A stretch of DNA of 64,000 bases from Paenibacillus durus. GTDB lineage: Bacteria > Bacillota > Bacilli > Paenibacillales > Paenibacillaceae. The first letter of the stretch is position 1. The number at the start of each line of letters is the position of its first letter. The stretch lies in assembly GCF_000756615.1 (NCBI RefSeq), contig NZ_CP009288.1:1302001-1366000 (forward strand). Reading direction: 5' to 3'. Of the stretch, positions 1 through 8,521 are shown piece after piece. The position numbers and the translations under genes were made by a program. The notes under the pieces are model-generated. The model saw nothing but the letters and a program-made list of their open reading frames with translations. It ran no database searches and was not told where the DNA came from.

Positions 1-827
1 TTTTCTTGGATAAGAGGAATAAAATCAACGCCTTCGACTATTCGGGCGGCCTTTTCATTCCCGACACCGACATCGGCCTCGCCCCGCGCGATTCTGCCGG
101 CAACCGTCACATGACTGATTTCTTCCGTTGTATAGCCTTCGATGTTCTGTGCCTTCACTCCGTTCAGGCGCAGTTGTTCATCCAGCAGCACCCGCGCGCC
201 TGATCCTCTCTCGCGGTTAACGAGCCGCAGACCGGGTTGTCCCAGGTCTTTCCAGCTATGAAACCCTTTAGGATTGCCTTTCTGTACATACAGGCCGGCG
301 GCCCTGCCTAAGAGACGAACAACAAGATAGCTGGAGCCAACGAGCATTTTGCGTATATAAGGAATATTATATTCGCCCGAATCACCGTCAAGTAAATGGG
401 TGCTGACGATATCGGATTCCCCGCGATACATCGAAATCAGACTGTCAAGGCTTCCTGCATATGAGCGCAGCGGGCGCAGCGAGGGGGAGAATTTCTCCAA
501 ATGCTGTGCTAGTATATCCAGACTGATATCCTGGCCGGTGATGACAATTTCACGCGTAGAAGAACGGAACGCCGCCGGGGTCTGAATGTTAGGAGCAGGG
601 CTTATCCCTTGAAGCCCCGGTCTAGTAGAGGTGAGCATGGACGCCTGGCGCCCGCTCTCTCTGGACTGCTGTTTGTACATTTCAAGGTCCGAGGCATCCA
701 CACGCATCTGTTTGCCGACCCGATAAGAAGAAAGTTCGCCTTTCTTAATGAGATCATAGACCTTCAGTTTTGATATTTTAAGCAGCTGGGCAACCTCTTC
801 GGTTGTATAGGATGTATTGTCAGACAT
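1..827 (-). CDS. Excisionase-type HTH / substrate-binding-like regulator (partial, C-terminus off window)
   Basis: Reading leftward from the ATG at 827, the first ~55 residues form an excisionase/BldC-type winged HTH (TTEEVAQLLKISKLKVYDLI, then a Y-R-V-G-K wing). After a ~45-residue linker comes a periplasmic-binding-protein-like domain without a signal peptide (residues ~95-275), with the GSGARVLLDEQL and GEADVGVGNEKA segments usual in such regulators. The start is set by TAGGAGG ten bases upstream. The reading frame is open to the window edge, so the C-terminus is missing. Proteins of this layout are usually annotated as molybdate-type transcriptional regulators. The neighbouring Mop protein gene supports molybdenum sensing, but ligand and targets are inferred. 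Confidence 0.85.
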   Translation of the reverse strand, partial: MSDNTSYTTEEVAQLLKISKLKVYDLIKKGELSSYRVGKQMRVDASDLEMYKQQSRESGRQASMLTSTRPGLQGISPAPNIQTPAAFRSSTREIVITGQDISLDILAQHLEKFSPSLRPLRSYAGSLDSLISMYRGESDIVSTHLLDGDSGEYNIPYIRKMLVGSSYLVVRLLGRAAGLYVQKGNPKGFHSWKDLGQPGLRLVNRERGSGARVLLDEQLRLNGVKAQNIEGYTTEEISHVTVAGRIARGEADVGVGNEKAARIVEGVDFIPLIQE

Positions 828-944
828 AAAGTAAATCCTCCTAAGAAGTAGGCTGCGTCAGCAGCCATCACACCTATGGGTGCATTAACACAAGACTACC
901 TTATTTTCTATCCCGACGCAATTATTGAAGGGTGCCGGGAACTG

Positions 945-991
945 AAAAAGAACCGGATGTACACGCAAGTGATGTACGTCCGGTTCTTTTT
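945..991 (-). terminator. Rho-independent terminator after the Mop gene
   Basis: A-run, 8-bp GC-containing stem (AGAACCGG pairs with CCGGTTCT) extended by TGTAC/GTACA, then a T-run on either strand. It lies 30 bases past the stop of the minus-strand Mop gene and between it and the regulator gene, so it can end the Mop transcript. Confidence 0.75.
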
Positions 992-1022
992 ACATCTGTT
1001 ATTCGGAAAGCGGCTTCCCGCC

Positions 1023-1226
1023 TTAAGCCATCAACAGGACGGAAGAAGCTTTGAAGAAGGCGGTAACTGTAGCCCCTTCTTTAATTCCGAGTTCCTCAAG
1101 AGCATCCAAAGAGATAATGGAAGTGATTTTTTGACCGCCAGTGTCAACAACAACCTTTGCATTGATTGGTCCTGCCTCTATAGCTACTACACGGCCTTCG
1201 AATTGGTTTCTGGCACTAATTTTCAT
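1023..1226 (-). CDS. Mop/TOBE-domain molybdate-binding protein
   Basis: A 67-residue single-domain TOBE/Mop protein. It opens MKISARNQFEGRVV and continues with the V-D-T-G-G and I-K-E-G-A-T-V-T-A-F-F-K-A-S-S-V-L features typical of molbindins. These small cytoplasmic proteins bind molybdate or tungstate as oligomers and act in storage or homeostasis. The ATG at 1226 is preferred over one six codons upstream because AAAGGAG sits 8 bases before it, inside the longer frame. It is transcribed toward the HTH/binding-protein regulator, with a terminator between. A ModE-like palindrome lies 70-93 bases upstream of the start. The link to nitrogenase molybdenum supply is inferred from nifBH elsewhere in the window. 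Confidence 0.9.
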   Translation of the reverse strand: MKISARNQFEGRVVAIEAGPINAKVVVDTGGQKITSIISLDALEELGIKEGATVTAFFKASSVLLMA

Positions 1227-1295
1227 TGTACATTCTCCTTTCAATTTTGGGTAATAAGAGTTGTATGTGATGTAAATCTTGATGTCTAATTATAA

Positions 1296-1319
1296 TTAGT
1301 TATAACGAAATATAACTAA
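1296..1319. promoter_or_regulatory. ModE-like palindrome upstream of the Mop gene
   Basis: Perfect 9-bp inverted repeat TTAGTTATA / TATAACTAA with a 6-base spacer, in the AT-rich 466-bp gap between the divergent Mop and dgt genes. The TATAAC half-site resembles the proteobacterial ModE operator core. No ModE-type LysR-like HTH is visible here; the adjacent excisionase-HTH regulator is the obvious candidate ligand. The rest of the gap (1330-1618) shows only AT-rich sequence. Confidence 0.5.
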
Positions 1320-1618
1320 ATGATAATATCTATAGTTAAATCATACAACATAATGTTTGGAAAATCAAGGTATTTTGAGTAATATCGATAAAATTCGCGA
1401 AAAATCTTTACCATGACCTAAAAAATCGGAAATTTTGGCGATAAAGGGTTAATAAGACCGAATAATAGAACACTAATAAATTTTCAAACACATTAGAGTT
1501 AAATAGTGGAAAATTGATATGTGTCTAAAAATTGAATCTTAAGATTATGCAATAGAGCGGACCGCTTTACCCATGCGATCAGCTTGATCAGCTTACCGTA
1601 AAAATATAACCGGGATTA

Positions 1619-1648
1619 GTGAAACTTTTGCCGAAGATGCATTATAAT
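1619..1648 (+). promoter_or_regulatory. Putative sigma-A promoter of dgt
   Basis: TATAAT at 1643-1648 is a perfect -10. The -35 is weak (GTGAAA at 1619-1624, 18-base spacer). It sits 45 bases before the dgt start. Confidence 0.5.
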
Positions 1649-1692
1649 GTAGTATTAAAAACAGATAGCCATCATATAAGGGGTAGGGGAGC

Positions 1693-3102
1693 ATGAAACT
1701 GAATGAACTAAGAGAACACCGCCAATATCCGGAGATTACCCGCCTGGAGACGTCAAGGGCCGTATATGAACGCGATTATTCCCGGCTGATCCATTCGCCG
1801 ACCTTCCGCAGGCTGCAGGGGAAATCGCAGGTATTCGGAGCAGGTACAGGGGATTATTACCGGACGAGATTAACTCATTCGCTTGAGGTGGCTCAAATTG
1901 CCCGGGAGGCCGCTAAGAGCCTGCTGCGTTCTTATCCGGAAGTGGGCATGGAGCAGGCCGGCAATCCGGGACTGGTCATTGATCCAGAGGTGGTCGAATG
2001 TGCGGCGATTGCCCATGATTTCGGTCATCCTCCGTTCGGACATAAAGGGGAAGAAGTACTCGACAGTATTCTGGACCGCTTAATTGAGGAAAAAACCGCG
2101 CAGAAGGCGGCGGTAACAGGGGCGGACCCGGCACGTAAACTCGAAATTTACAATGAGATGAGAACCAAGTATGAGCATTTTGAAGGCAACGCGCATAATT
2201 TCCGGCTCATCATGTTCCTGGAGAAGCGCGAGAACATCGACGGACTCAATCTGTCCGATGCCGTTCTGCTTGGAATCAATAAGTATCCTTTTCCCGGAAC
2301 GACGCTTAAAAAGGGTATGTATCTGCATGAATACGAATATATCTCGCATATCCGCTCGGAGTGGGGCATCCCGCAAGGGAAGAAGACGCTCGAAGCCCAG
2401 TTGATGGATTTATGCGATGATATCGCTTATTCCGCTCATGACCTTGAGGACGGCATCAAGGCCGGGAAGATTGAAGTCCATGAATTCTTCATGCACGACC
2501 CTTATATTTTAAGGCTCATTGTCGAGAAAATCATGACGCTGGAGGATTCTTTCTGGCATGGATGGACCGAGGAAGCGATCCGGCCAAAGGTAGAAGAAGT
2601 GCTGAACTCATTCCTGCGGATCTGGAAGGAGAAAATGCCGACCTGCGAGAACGATTATTCCCGGACCCGCCGCGAGGTCAAAGCCTACTGGGTCAGCACC
2701 TTTGTCGCCAGCCTCGGCGTCATACCGGATGGTGATTGGAAGAAGGTTACCTTTATCAAGGAAGGAAAAGAAGACGAGGACCTGCTGCGTACGGTAAGCG
2801 TACTGAAAAGCTTTGCCTGGGTGACGATGATTCGCGATCTGCGCGTTCAGCGGCTGCAAAAGCGCAGCGAGTGGATTGTACGGAGGCTATGGGGGGCGTT
2901 CCTCGACCCCGATACGTCGAAAGCGATCATCCCTACCGATTGGTTGCAGCGTTTTGAGAAGGACCAGCGTAAGCAAAGGCCGATTTGGACCTGGGAGCAT
3001 ATGGTGATCGACTATATCGCCGGAATGACCGATGCTTTTGCCGAGAAAATTTACAATGAGCTGTTCGGGCTTAAAGTCGGCTCAATCTATGATCTGGATT
3101 AA
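1693..3102 (+). CDS. dgt: Deoxyguanosinetriphosphate triphosphohydrolase-like protein
   Basis: 469 residues of the HD-domain dNTPase family, which cleaves dNTPs to the nucleoside and triphosphate and so trims the dNTP pool. The N-terminus carries R-L-Q-G-K-S-Q-V-F then TRLTHSLEVAQIAR (first metal-binding His), followed by the CAAIAHDFGHPPFGHKGEE block with the H-D pair, and DLCDDIAYSAHDLEDGI supplying the later Asp. Length and motif order fit the clostridial/bacillar Dgt branch. RBS GGGTAGGGGAGC precedes the ATG. It appears monocistronic, with its own promoter and a weak terminator. Substrate preference within dNTPs cannot be read from the sequence. Confidence 0.9.
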   Translation: MKLNELREHRQYPEITRLETSRAVYERDYSRLIHSPTFRRLQGKSQVFGAGTGDYYRTRLTHSLEVAQIAREAAKSLLRSYPEVGMEQAGNPGLVIDPEVVECAAIAHDFGHPPFGHKGEEVLDSILDRLIEEKTAQKAAVTGADPARKLEIYNEMRTKYEHFEGNAHNFRLIMFLEKRENIDGLNLSDAVLLGINKYPFPGTTLKKGMYLHEYEYISHIRSEWGIPQGKKTLEAQLMDLCDDIAYSAHDLEDGIKAGKIEVHEFFMHDPYILRLIVEKIMTLEDSFWHGWTEEAIRPKVEEVLNSFLRIWKEKMPTCENDYSRTRREVKAYWVSTFVASLGVIPDGDWKKVTFIKEGKEDEDLLRTVSVLKSFAWVTMIRDLRVQRLQKRSEWIVRRLWGAFLDPDTSKAIIPTDWLQRFEKDQRKQRPIWTWEHMVIDYIAGMTDAFAEKIYNELFGLKVGSIYDLD

Positions 3103-3108
3103 CAAATT

Positions 3109-3146
3109 AACGCCTGATCTGTAGAAATATGGAGCGGGCGTTTTTT
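3109..3146 (+). terminator. Weak terminator after dgt
   Basis: AACGCC pairs with GGCGTT across a long ~25-base loop and is followed by six T. The T-run is good but the stem is short. Confidence 0.4.
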
Positions 3147-3210
3147 GTGTGCATTTGATAGTACCGCCGTATAGCATTGCTGTACCGGCAATCGGCGGCC
3201 CGTTTTCAGG

Positions 3211-3216
3211 TATAAT
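3211..3216 (+). promoter_or_regulatory. -10 box before the TRM11-like gene
   Basis: Perfect TATAAT 21 bases before the annotated ATG; no good -35 was seen. If used, the 5' leader is very short, which favours one of the downstream in-frame starts. Confidence 0.35.
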
Positions 3217-3236
3217 AGAATGCGGCGGCGGGAGGA

Positions 3237-4235
3237 ATGCCCTGCTGTTTCTTAAATGAATCGCGAAAGGCGGGACTATACCGATTGGATTACAACTTGG
3301 ATTACAAACTAACGCCTTATTTGTATATGTACCGCAGCCATGAGAATGAAAGCGGACTGTGTTCTCTGGAGCTGGATGTATTATTGCAGGGGGATATTCT
3401 AGCTCCTGGACTGATTATTGCCCGGGAAAAGATTGATCCAAGCCGAAGCCCGTTCTTATCGGGGAGAATCGACATATTATGCGCTTCGGATTCGGAGGAG
3501 GAAATTGCGCAGTTCGCAGGCGGGATCAGGCTTGGGGAAGGAGAGACCTTCAAGCTGTTCTGCCCCAAGGAAGGAGGCGGAACCTATGAAGAGCGCAGAG
3601 AGCTGGAGAGGAGGGTCGGCAGGCAGGTATCCGGAACGGCCGACATGCGGTCGCCGGACCGCGTGTTCGGTCTGGTCATGCATGAGGGCGTGCTTCTGCT
3701 GGGCGAGTACCGCGAGAGCGACAGGAGCTGGCAGCGGCGCAAGGTTAAGCCGCATAACTATTCGACGGGACTCGGCGTGGTGCTGTCCCGGTCAGCCGTC
3801 AACATTGCGGCTTCGCGTCCGGAAGGCCTGCGGATACTTGACCCCTGCTGCGGAATGGGGAGCGTGCTGATCGAAGGGCTGTCCATGGGCATGGACATGG
3901 CCGGATGCGATCTGAATCCGCTCGCTGTACGGGGGGCGAGAGGGAATCTGCGCCATTTCGGCTACCCGGAGAATATCGTAACTCTCGGCGATATGAGAAA
4001 TCTGTCCGGGCATTTTGACGCGGCCGTCCTGGATATGCCATATAATCTGTGCTCGGTTCTCTCGCCGACCGATACAAAGGAGATGCTGGAGACGCTCCGC
4101 CGCTTAACCGGCCGCGCGGTTATTATTTCCACACAGCCGGTAGAGGAGAGTATCGCTGCGGCCGGTTTTTCAATCAAAGGCGGCTGCACTGTGTCCAAAG
4201 GGTCCTTTAAGCGGTCGCTTTGGCTGTGCGTTTAG
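3237..4235 (+). CDS. TRM11-like SAM-dependent RNA methyltransferase
   Basis: Up to 332 residues. The C-terminal half is a UPF0020/TRM11-type Rossmann methyltransferase: LDPCCGMGSVLIEG is the SAM-binding motif I, followed by GCDLNPLAVRGARGN, and AAVLDMPYNL corresponds to the catalytic (D/N)PPY motif with Met for the first Pro. The N-terminal ~150 residues are the less conserved substrate-binding part. The start is uncertain: the ATG at 3237 has GGAGGA only one base away, too close, so a downstream ATG or TTG (around 3255-3285) may be the real start. The 3' end overlaps 66 bases of a decayed gene on the other strand. The exact RNA target is not deducible. Confidence 0.8.
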   Translation: MPCCFLNESRKAGLYRLDYNLDYKLTPYLYMYRSHENESGLCSLELDVLLQGDILAPGLIIAREKIDPSRSPFLSGRIDILCASDSEEEIAQFAGGIRLGEGETFKLFCPKEGGGTYEERRELERRVGRQVSGTADMRSPDRVFGLVMHEGVLLLGEYRESDRSWQRRKVKPHNYSTGLGVVLSRSAVNIAASRPEGLRILDPCCGMGSVLIEGLSMGMDMAGCDLNPLAVRGARGNLRHFGYPENIVTLGDMRNLSGHFDAAVLDMPYNLCSVLSPTDTKEMLETLRRLTGRAVIISTQPVEESIAAAGFSIKGGCTVSKGSFKRSLWLCV

Positions 4236-4620
4236 TATTGCTCGTCGGTAGTCGACCACATTTTTGGACGGAGCGCCATTAGCCAGATATGATTTCATAT
4301 TTTCGGTGAAAATATCGATAAGGCGGTCGCCGTAATAATCGGTTAAGCCGGCGTTATGAGGAGTGATAACGACCTGCTTCATGTCCCACAGGAGATGATC
4401 CTCCGGCAGCGGCTCCGTCTCGAATACATCGAGGCCCGCGCCGCGAAGCCGTCCGTTCTTTAGCGTTTCGGCCAAAGCTCCCGTATCAGTAGTGCCTCAT
4501 TGGCCAATATTAATATAGTAGGCGCCCGCCTTAAATGCAGAGAACACGGAGGAGTCAGACAAATGGCGCGTCTTATCGGTGAGCGGCTGCAGACAAACAA
4601 TGGATTTTGCCACAATGTTC
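4170..4620 (-). pseudogene. D-2-hydroxyacid dehydrogenase remnant
   Basis: Read on the minus strand, 4620 to about 4200 encodes the C-terminal half of a D-2-hydroxyacid dehydrogenase (PGDH/glyoxylate reductase type): VCLQPLTDKTRHL, then A-Y-Y-I-N-I-G, and GRLRGAGLDVFETEPLP with ITPHNAG holding the catalytic His. The gene is dead. The N-terminal half is absent, an in-frame TGA interrupts the usual N-I-G-R-G-G segment near 4499, and the original stop is lost, so the frame runs 66 bases into the 3' end of the convergent methyltransferase gene. No start or RBS remains. Confidence 0.85.
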
Positions 4621-4692
4621 CCTCCATAACAAAGTACTCTATATAAGATGAAATTGAAAAATGACATCAGGGTAAGTAATAACGAAGGGGAA

Positions 4693-4799
4693 GTTTGGAA
4701 CTGTAGGAGCGATAGCGCCCGCCTTTGTCTCCGGATTTCATCCGCGAAGAGCAGTGTGAATCAAGAAATCTGGGGACAACAGCGGCCGAAAGTCCAAAC
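4693..4799. other. Long structured intergenic element (~107 nt hairpin)
   Basis: Nested complementary arms. Outer GTTTGGAACT (4693-4702) pairs with AGTCCAAAC (4791-4799) with one bulge. CCGC pairs with GCGG near 4720/4782. The inner 15-base TTGTCTCCGGATTTC (4725-4739) pairs with GAAATCTGGGGACAA (4765-4779) with one wobble and one mismatch. A small GCG-ATAG-CGC side hairpin sits on the left shoulder. It fills most of the 273-bp gap before thpR and contains no credible gene. It could be a structured RNA or an interspersed palindromic repeat; which is unknown. Confidence 0.55.
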
Positions 4800-4893
4800 A
4801 TTCCTCGTAGTTATGACTGATATCTGATGGGAAAATCTTAAGTTCATCTTATATAGAAAGAATATCAAATCTGCGGAAAAAGGTGAAAAGACG

Positions 4894-5502
4894 ATGAATG
4901 ATAAACCGGCAGCCGGTACGGGCGAAGCGGTTTCTGAAAGATTGTTCACTGCGGTGAGATTGTCGCCCGAGCTTCGCGGGGCCGTAGGCGGCATGTGCCG
5001 CAGCCTTTCACGGGAGCTGTCCTTTGCCAAATGGACTCATGAAGAGGATTATCATATAACGCTTCAGTTTCTGGGCGATACCGACCCCCGGTCCATTCCG
5101 GATCTTGTGTCGGTGCTGAAGGGGGCGGCAGCGGACTGTAGGCCGTTCACCTTGTCTTTGCAGGAAACAGGCATCTTCGGGCCTCCGGCCGCTCCGCGTG
5201 TCCTGTGGGCGGGAGTGGGCGGTGAGACGGACAGGCTGCAGGAATTGCATAGCCGGATCGTGGCGGCTACGCTGCCGCTTGGGTTTCGCGCCGAGGAGCG
5301 CGCTTATAAGCCCCATGTGACGCTGGCTCGTAAATATAGGGGAGAGCGTGCTTTTGACCCAGGATATCTTCATGCGTTTAAGCAGGAAGCGGATGCACTT
5401 GACATGTCCTGGAGAGTCGAGGAATGGGTTCTTTTTGTTACGCGAATGCACAAAAAACCGATGTATGAAATTGTCGAAACATTAACAATTTCTAAAAAGT
5501 AG
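4894..5502 (+). CDS. thpR: RNA 2',3'-cyclic phosphodiesterase
   Basis: 202 residues of the 2H phosphoesterase (LigT/ThpR) family. The two catalytic H-x-T-x motifs are visible: YHITLQFLG at ~residue 49 and PHVTLAR at ~residue 140. The family opens 2',3'-cyclic phosphates on RNA ends and has weak ligase activity; its cellular role is poorly defined. The start ATG has the RBS AAAGGTGA. It is a single gene flanked by the structured element upstream and a secreted cell-wall enzyme downstream. Confidence 0.9.
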   Translation: MNDKPAAGTGEAVSERLFTAVRLSPELRGAVGGMCRSLSRELSFAKWTHEEDYHITLQFLGDTDPRSIPDLVSVLKGAAADCRPFTLSLQETGIFGPPAAPRVLWAGVGGETDRLQELHSRIVAATLPLGFRAEERAYKPHVTLARKYRGERAFDPGYLHAFKQEADALDMSWRVEEWVLFVTRMHKKPMYEIVETLTISKK

Positions 5503-5565
5503 TGTTCAAACCTCTCCTTTTAGGTTACATATAAAAGAATGTGCCGAAAAACTAGGAGGATTGAA

Positions 5566-6519
5566 ATGTCTATATTCAAACAAAACCGCTGGATGCTGCC
5601 GCTACTCGGCGTAATTCTGGTGTGTTTCTCTGCGATAATTTTGCTGCTGCCAGAGCTCGGATTGAGCGGAGAGCGGGACAAGGTCTATGTGGGCCGTTTG
5701 CAGTCGCCGCTGCTTTTATCTGCGCCGCAGGCTGGCGATACCACAGTGAACGTGGGGGAGAGGACCAAGCCGGCGGCGGAACCGGCCCTCAAGGCCAGAG
5801 CCGCCATAGTCCGGCAGAGCCATCCCGAACTGTCTGTCGTTCCCCAGGCGCTTGTGACCGCCTGGAAGCCTGCGCCCGCCTCCGAATGGCTGAGCGTGAA
5901 ACAATTGGTTCTGAAGGATAATAGCAACTCGGCGTCTGTAATTGCTAAGAACAAGGCCTCCGCAGCCGCACCAATCAGGCATCCGCAGAATGCGCGTGAA
6001 GCGAGACGGAAGGCGGCGGCAGGGACAGCGCCGCGCCAATCCAAGGACAAGAAGACTGCCGTAACCCGGAAACATCTCCCCGTAATACTTTACTTCTCAC
6101 GGAATAAGCTATTAAGCCGGGAAGAGCGCGACCAATCCACCCGGAGCTACGCTGTATCCGAAGAAGAGGTGCTTCTGCTCCAGAAAATCGTAATGGCAGA
6201 GGCAGAAGGCGAACCGTACAAAGGCAAGGTGGCAGTTGCCAACGTTGTTCTAAACCGGCTGCGGTCAGCCCAATTTCCCAATACTATTAAAGCGGTCATA
6301 TACCAGAAACATCAGTTTAGTCCGGTGGCCAACGGGCGGCTGAAGCGGGTAAAGCCAAACCAGGACTCGATCAGGGCTGTTGCCGCCGCGCTCTCCGGGG
6401 TTAAGGAAGTTACTGACGATACCTATTATTTCCTTTCGCTTAAGCTTGCCCAGGATCTTACCGTGCACCATTCCCAGACTTTTTCCGAAAAAATTGGAAA
6501 TCATAGCTTTTATCGATAG
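5566..6519 (+). CDS. Cell-wall hydrolase, SleB-like, membrane-anchored
   Basis: 317 residues from the ATG at 5566, chosen because AGGAGG lies 7 bases before it. Residues ~8-30 are a hydrophobic signal/anchor (WMLPLLGVILVCFSAIILLL). A long, low-complexity Ala/Lys/Pro-rich linker follows (~35-195). The C-terminal ~120 residues are a Hydrolase_2/SleB domain (IVMAEAEGEPYKGKVAVANV, then NRL, QFSPV and HSFYR). This family cleaves spore cortex or vegetative peptidoglycan as a lytic transglycosylase/amidase, with the Glu in AEAEGE as the likely catalytic residue. Whether it acts in germination or growth cannot be told. Confidence 0.85.
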   Translation: MSIFKQNRWMLPLLGVILVCFSAIILLLPELGLSGERDKVYVGRLQSPLLLSAPQAGDTTVNVGERTKPAAEPALKARAAIVRQSHPELSVVPQALVTAWKPAPASEWLSVKQLVLKDNSNSASVIAKNKASAAAPIRHPQNAREARRKAAAGTAPRQSKDKKTAVTRKHLPVILYFSRNKLLSREERDQSTRSYAVSEEEVLLLQKIVMAEAEGEPYKGKVAVANVVLNRLRSAQFPNTIKAVIYQKHQFSPVANGRLKRVKPNQDSIRAVAAALSGVKEVTDDTYYFLSLKLAQDLTVHHSQTFSEKIGNHSFYR

Positions 6520-6571
6520 TTCATCTTCTCGTAATGGGGTAATCTACTATTATGTAGAGGAGGGAATAATC

Positions 6572-7255
6572 ATGAAAATTACTTACTACGGTCATTCTGC
6601 GCTGCTGATTGAATCGCCTGAGGCAAAAATCATCATTGATCCGTTCTTATCCGGAAATCCGGGTTCGGGAATCGCTCCGGAGAAGATCCGGGTTGATGCG
6701 GTGCTGCTGACCCATGGGCACTCTGATCATCTCGGAGATGCGGTTGAGATTGCCAAGAACAACGACTGCCCGATATTCGCGGTCTATGAGCTTGCCGAGT
6801 ACTGCCGGATAAAAGGCGCGAAGGTCAAGCACATGAACATAGGCGGCAAACTTGCCTATTCCGGGTTTACCGTTAAGTATACGCCTGCCGTTCACTCTTC
6901 CTCCATACAGGAGGGCGACTACTGGATTTATCTAGGCGAGCCTGGAGGGATTCTGCTGACCCTTGAAGGCAAAACGCTGTTTCATGCCGGCGATACGGCG
7001 CTGTTCGGGGATATGAGGCTGATTGGGGAACGCAATGCTATCGATGTCGCCGCGCTTCCAATAGGGGATGTGCTGACGATGGGTCCGGACGATGCGCTGC
7101 TGGCGGCGAGCTGGCTGCGGGCGGCCAAGGTGATACCGGTGCATTATAATACTTTCCCGGTGATCGAACAGGACGGAGCGGAGTTCTGCAACCGGCTGAA
7201 GGAGGAGGGCATCACCGGATTCCCGCTCAAAGCCGGAGAGAGCGTGGAGATTTAG
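6572..7255 (+). CDS. UPF0173 metal-dependent hydrolase
   Basis: 227 residues with the metallo-beta-lactamase fold. The zinc-binding LTHGHSDHLGD (H-x-H-x-D-H) is at ~residue 48, a further His at PAVHSSS, the Asp of FHAGDTALFGD, and the C-terminal VIPVHYNTFP His. The ATG at 6572 is preceded by GAGGAGGG; the open frame upstream overlaps the previous gene and is ignored. The family is widespread in Firmicutes, with no settled substrate. A bidirectional terminator separates it from the convergent glycosyltransferase. Confidence 0.88.
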   Translation: MKITYYGHSALLIESPEAKIIIDPFLSGNPGSGIAPEKIRVDAVLLTHGHSDHLGDAVEIAKNNDCPIFAVYELAEYCRIKGAKVKHMNIGGKLAYSGFTVKYTPAVHSSSIQEGDYWIYLGEPGGILLTLEGKTLFHAGDTALFGDMRLIGERNAIDVAALPIGDVLTMGPDDALLAASWLRAAKVIPVHYNTFPVIEQDGAEFCNRLKEEGITGFPLKAGESVEI

Positions 7256-7271
7256 GAAGCGGCCGCAACAA

Positions 7272-7309
7272 AAAAAGGACGAACGGCGAACAGCCGGATC
7301 GTCCTTTTT
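7272..7309. terminator. Bidirectional terminator
   Basis: AAAAAGGACGA pairs with TCGTCCTTTTT around a GC-rich loop with an inner CGGC/GCCG pair. It lies between convergent genes ending at 7255 (+) and 7334 (-) and serves both. Confidence 0.85.
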
Positions 7310-7333
7310 GGCGGTATATCCAAATTCAATAAA

Positions 7334-8521
7334 TTAAGGCGTCGAGTACACCGCTTTATCGCTAAGCGTCTGTGCCGTTGAGCCGTTCTCCCCAGCCAGT
7401 TTCGCCTGCTTGCCCAGCATCTCCAGCACCGTTACGGCGCAGTGATGCGGCTGGTAGTGGTCAGGGGTGAGCCGGAGGCGGCGCTGCTTCTCAAGCTCTG
7501 CATATTCGCGCTGGAGAAGCCGGAACCATTTGTCTATAACCGTCTCGGAGTCCAGTACCTCGGCCAATCCGAGCTCGACGAAATATTGAGAGTTCTTCTC
7601 TTCTTGCCCGGGAATGGCTTGATAGAAGAGCATAGGGATGCCTTTGGCCAGCGCCTCGGTGCAGGTCATGCCGCCCGGCTTCGTAATCAGCAGATCGGCG
7701 GCGTCCATCAGCTTGTTGACGTCGCTGCTGTATCCGAGAATCGTAATATTCGGATGCCGGAACCTTGAATCGCTGCGCATTTTGTCCACCAGTTTATCAT
7801 TGCTGCCCATACAGAAAATGAGCTGGATATGATCAATCTTCGCCGTCAGCGCGTTCATGATTTCTTCGCCGAACATCAGGCCCCAGCCGCCGCCCATAAT
7901 CAGCACGGTGGGCTTATCAGCAAGTCCCAGCTCCTGCCGGAGCGCCTCCCTGCTTGATCGTTCCCAGAATTTGGGGTGAACAGGAATTCCCGTTACCTTT
8001 ACCTGATCGGAAGGAATGCCGCGTCCCGTCAAGATCGCCTTTACCCGAGAGGTGGAGACGAGGTAGCGGTTCACCTCAGCGTTAACCCAACTGCCGTGCG
8101 CGTCGTAGTCGGTAATCAGCGTGTACAGCGGCACTTTCAGCCCCAGATGCTTCAGCCTGGAAACGACGGCGGCAGGAAGAGGGTGTGTACATATAATAAG
8201 ATCTGGTTTAAGCTGCTCGATGACTTGCCGGGCATGTGCATAAAAAACACGGTGCAGCGCCAGTTTAGTGAACCGGTTCAGCGATCTGTGATATTGCGTC
8301 TTGTACAGCATTCCAAATAGCTTGGGCTGGCTGCTGACGGTCTTGCGGTAGGCGGAAAGAATCCATGGAGCCACCGTCGGGTTCAGGAATTTGCCCAGCT
8401 CGATGACCCGGCACTGGACCGCAGGATTGAGGCGTTTAATGCCCTCAGCCAAAGCATAGGCGGCCCCTGTATGTCCTGTGCCGAAGCCTTCCGAAAACAG
8501 CAGTACTCTTTTCTTTCGCAT
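7334..8521 (-). CDS. MGDG-synthase/UgtP-like diacylglycerol glycosyltransferase
   Basis: 395 residues. The N-terminal MGDG_synth domain has FSEGFGTGHTGAAYALAEG and L-I-I-C-T-H-P-L-P. The C-terminal GT28 domain has IMGGGWGLMFGEE and the nucleotide-sugar binding LLITKPGGMTCTEALAKGIPM. It probably transfers a sugar from UDP-sugar to diacylglycerol at the inner membrane face, making glycolipid for membrane and lipoteichoic acid anchors. The ATG at 8521 is preferred over one 13 codons upstream because GGGTGA precedes it. It is monocistronic. The sugar donor (glucose or galactose) cannot be told from sequence. Confidence 0.82.
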   Translation of the reverse strand: MRKKRVLLFSEGFGTGHTGAAYALAEGIKRLNPAVQCRVIELGKFLNPTVAPWILSAYRKTVSSQPKLFGMLYKTQYHRSLNRFTKLALHRVFYAHARQVIEQLKPDLIICTHPLPAAVVSRLKHLGLKVPLYTLITDYDAHGSWVNAEVNRYLVSTSRVKAILTGRGIPSDQVKVTGIPVHPKFWERSSREALRQELGLADKPTVLIMGGGWGLMFGEEIMNALTAKIDHIQLIFCMGSNDKLVDKMRSDSRFRHPNITILGYSSDVNKLMDAADLLITKPGGMTCTEALAKGIPMLFYQAIPGQEEKNSQYFVELGLAEVLDSETVIDKWFRLLQREYAELEKQRRLRLTPDHYQPHHCAVTVLEMLGKQAKLAGENGSTAQTLSDKAVYSTP

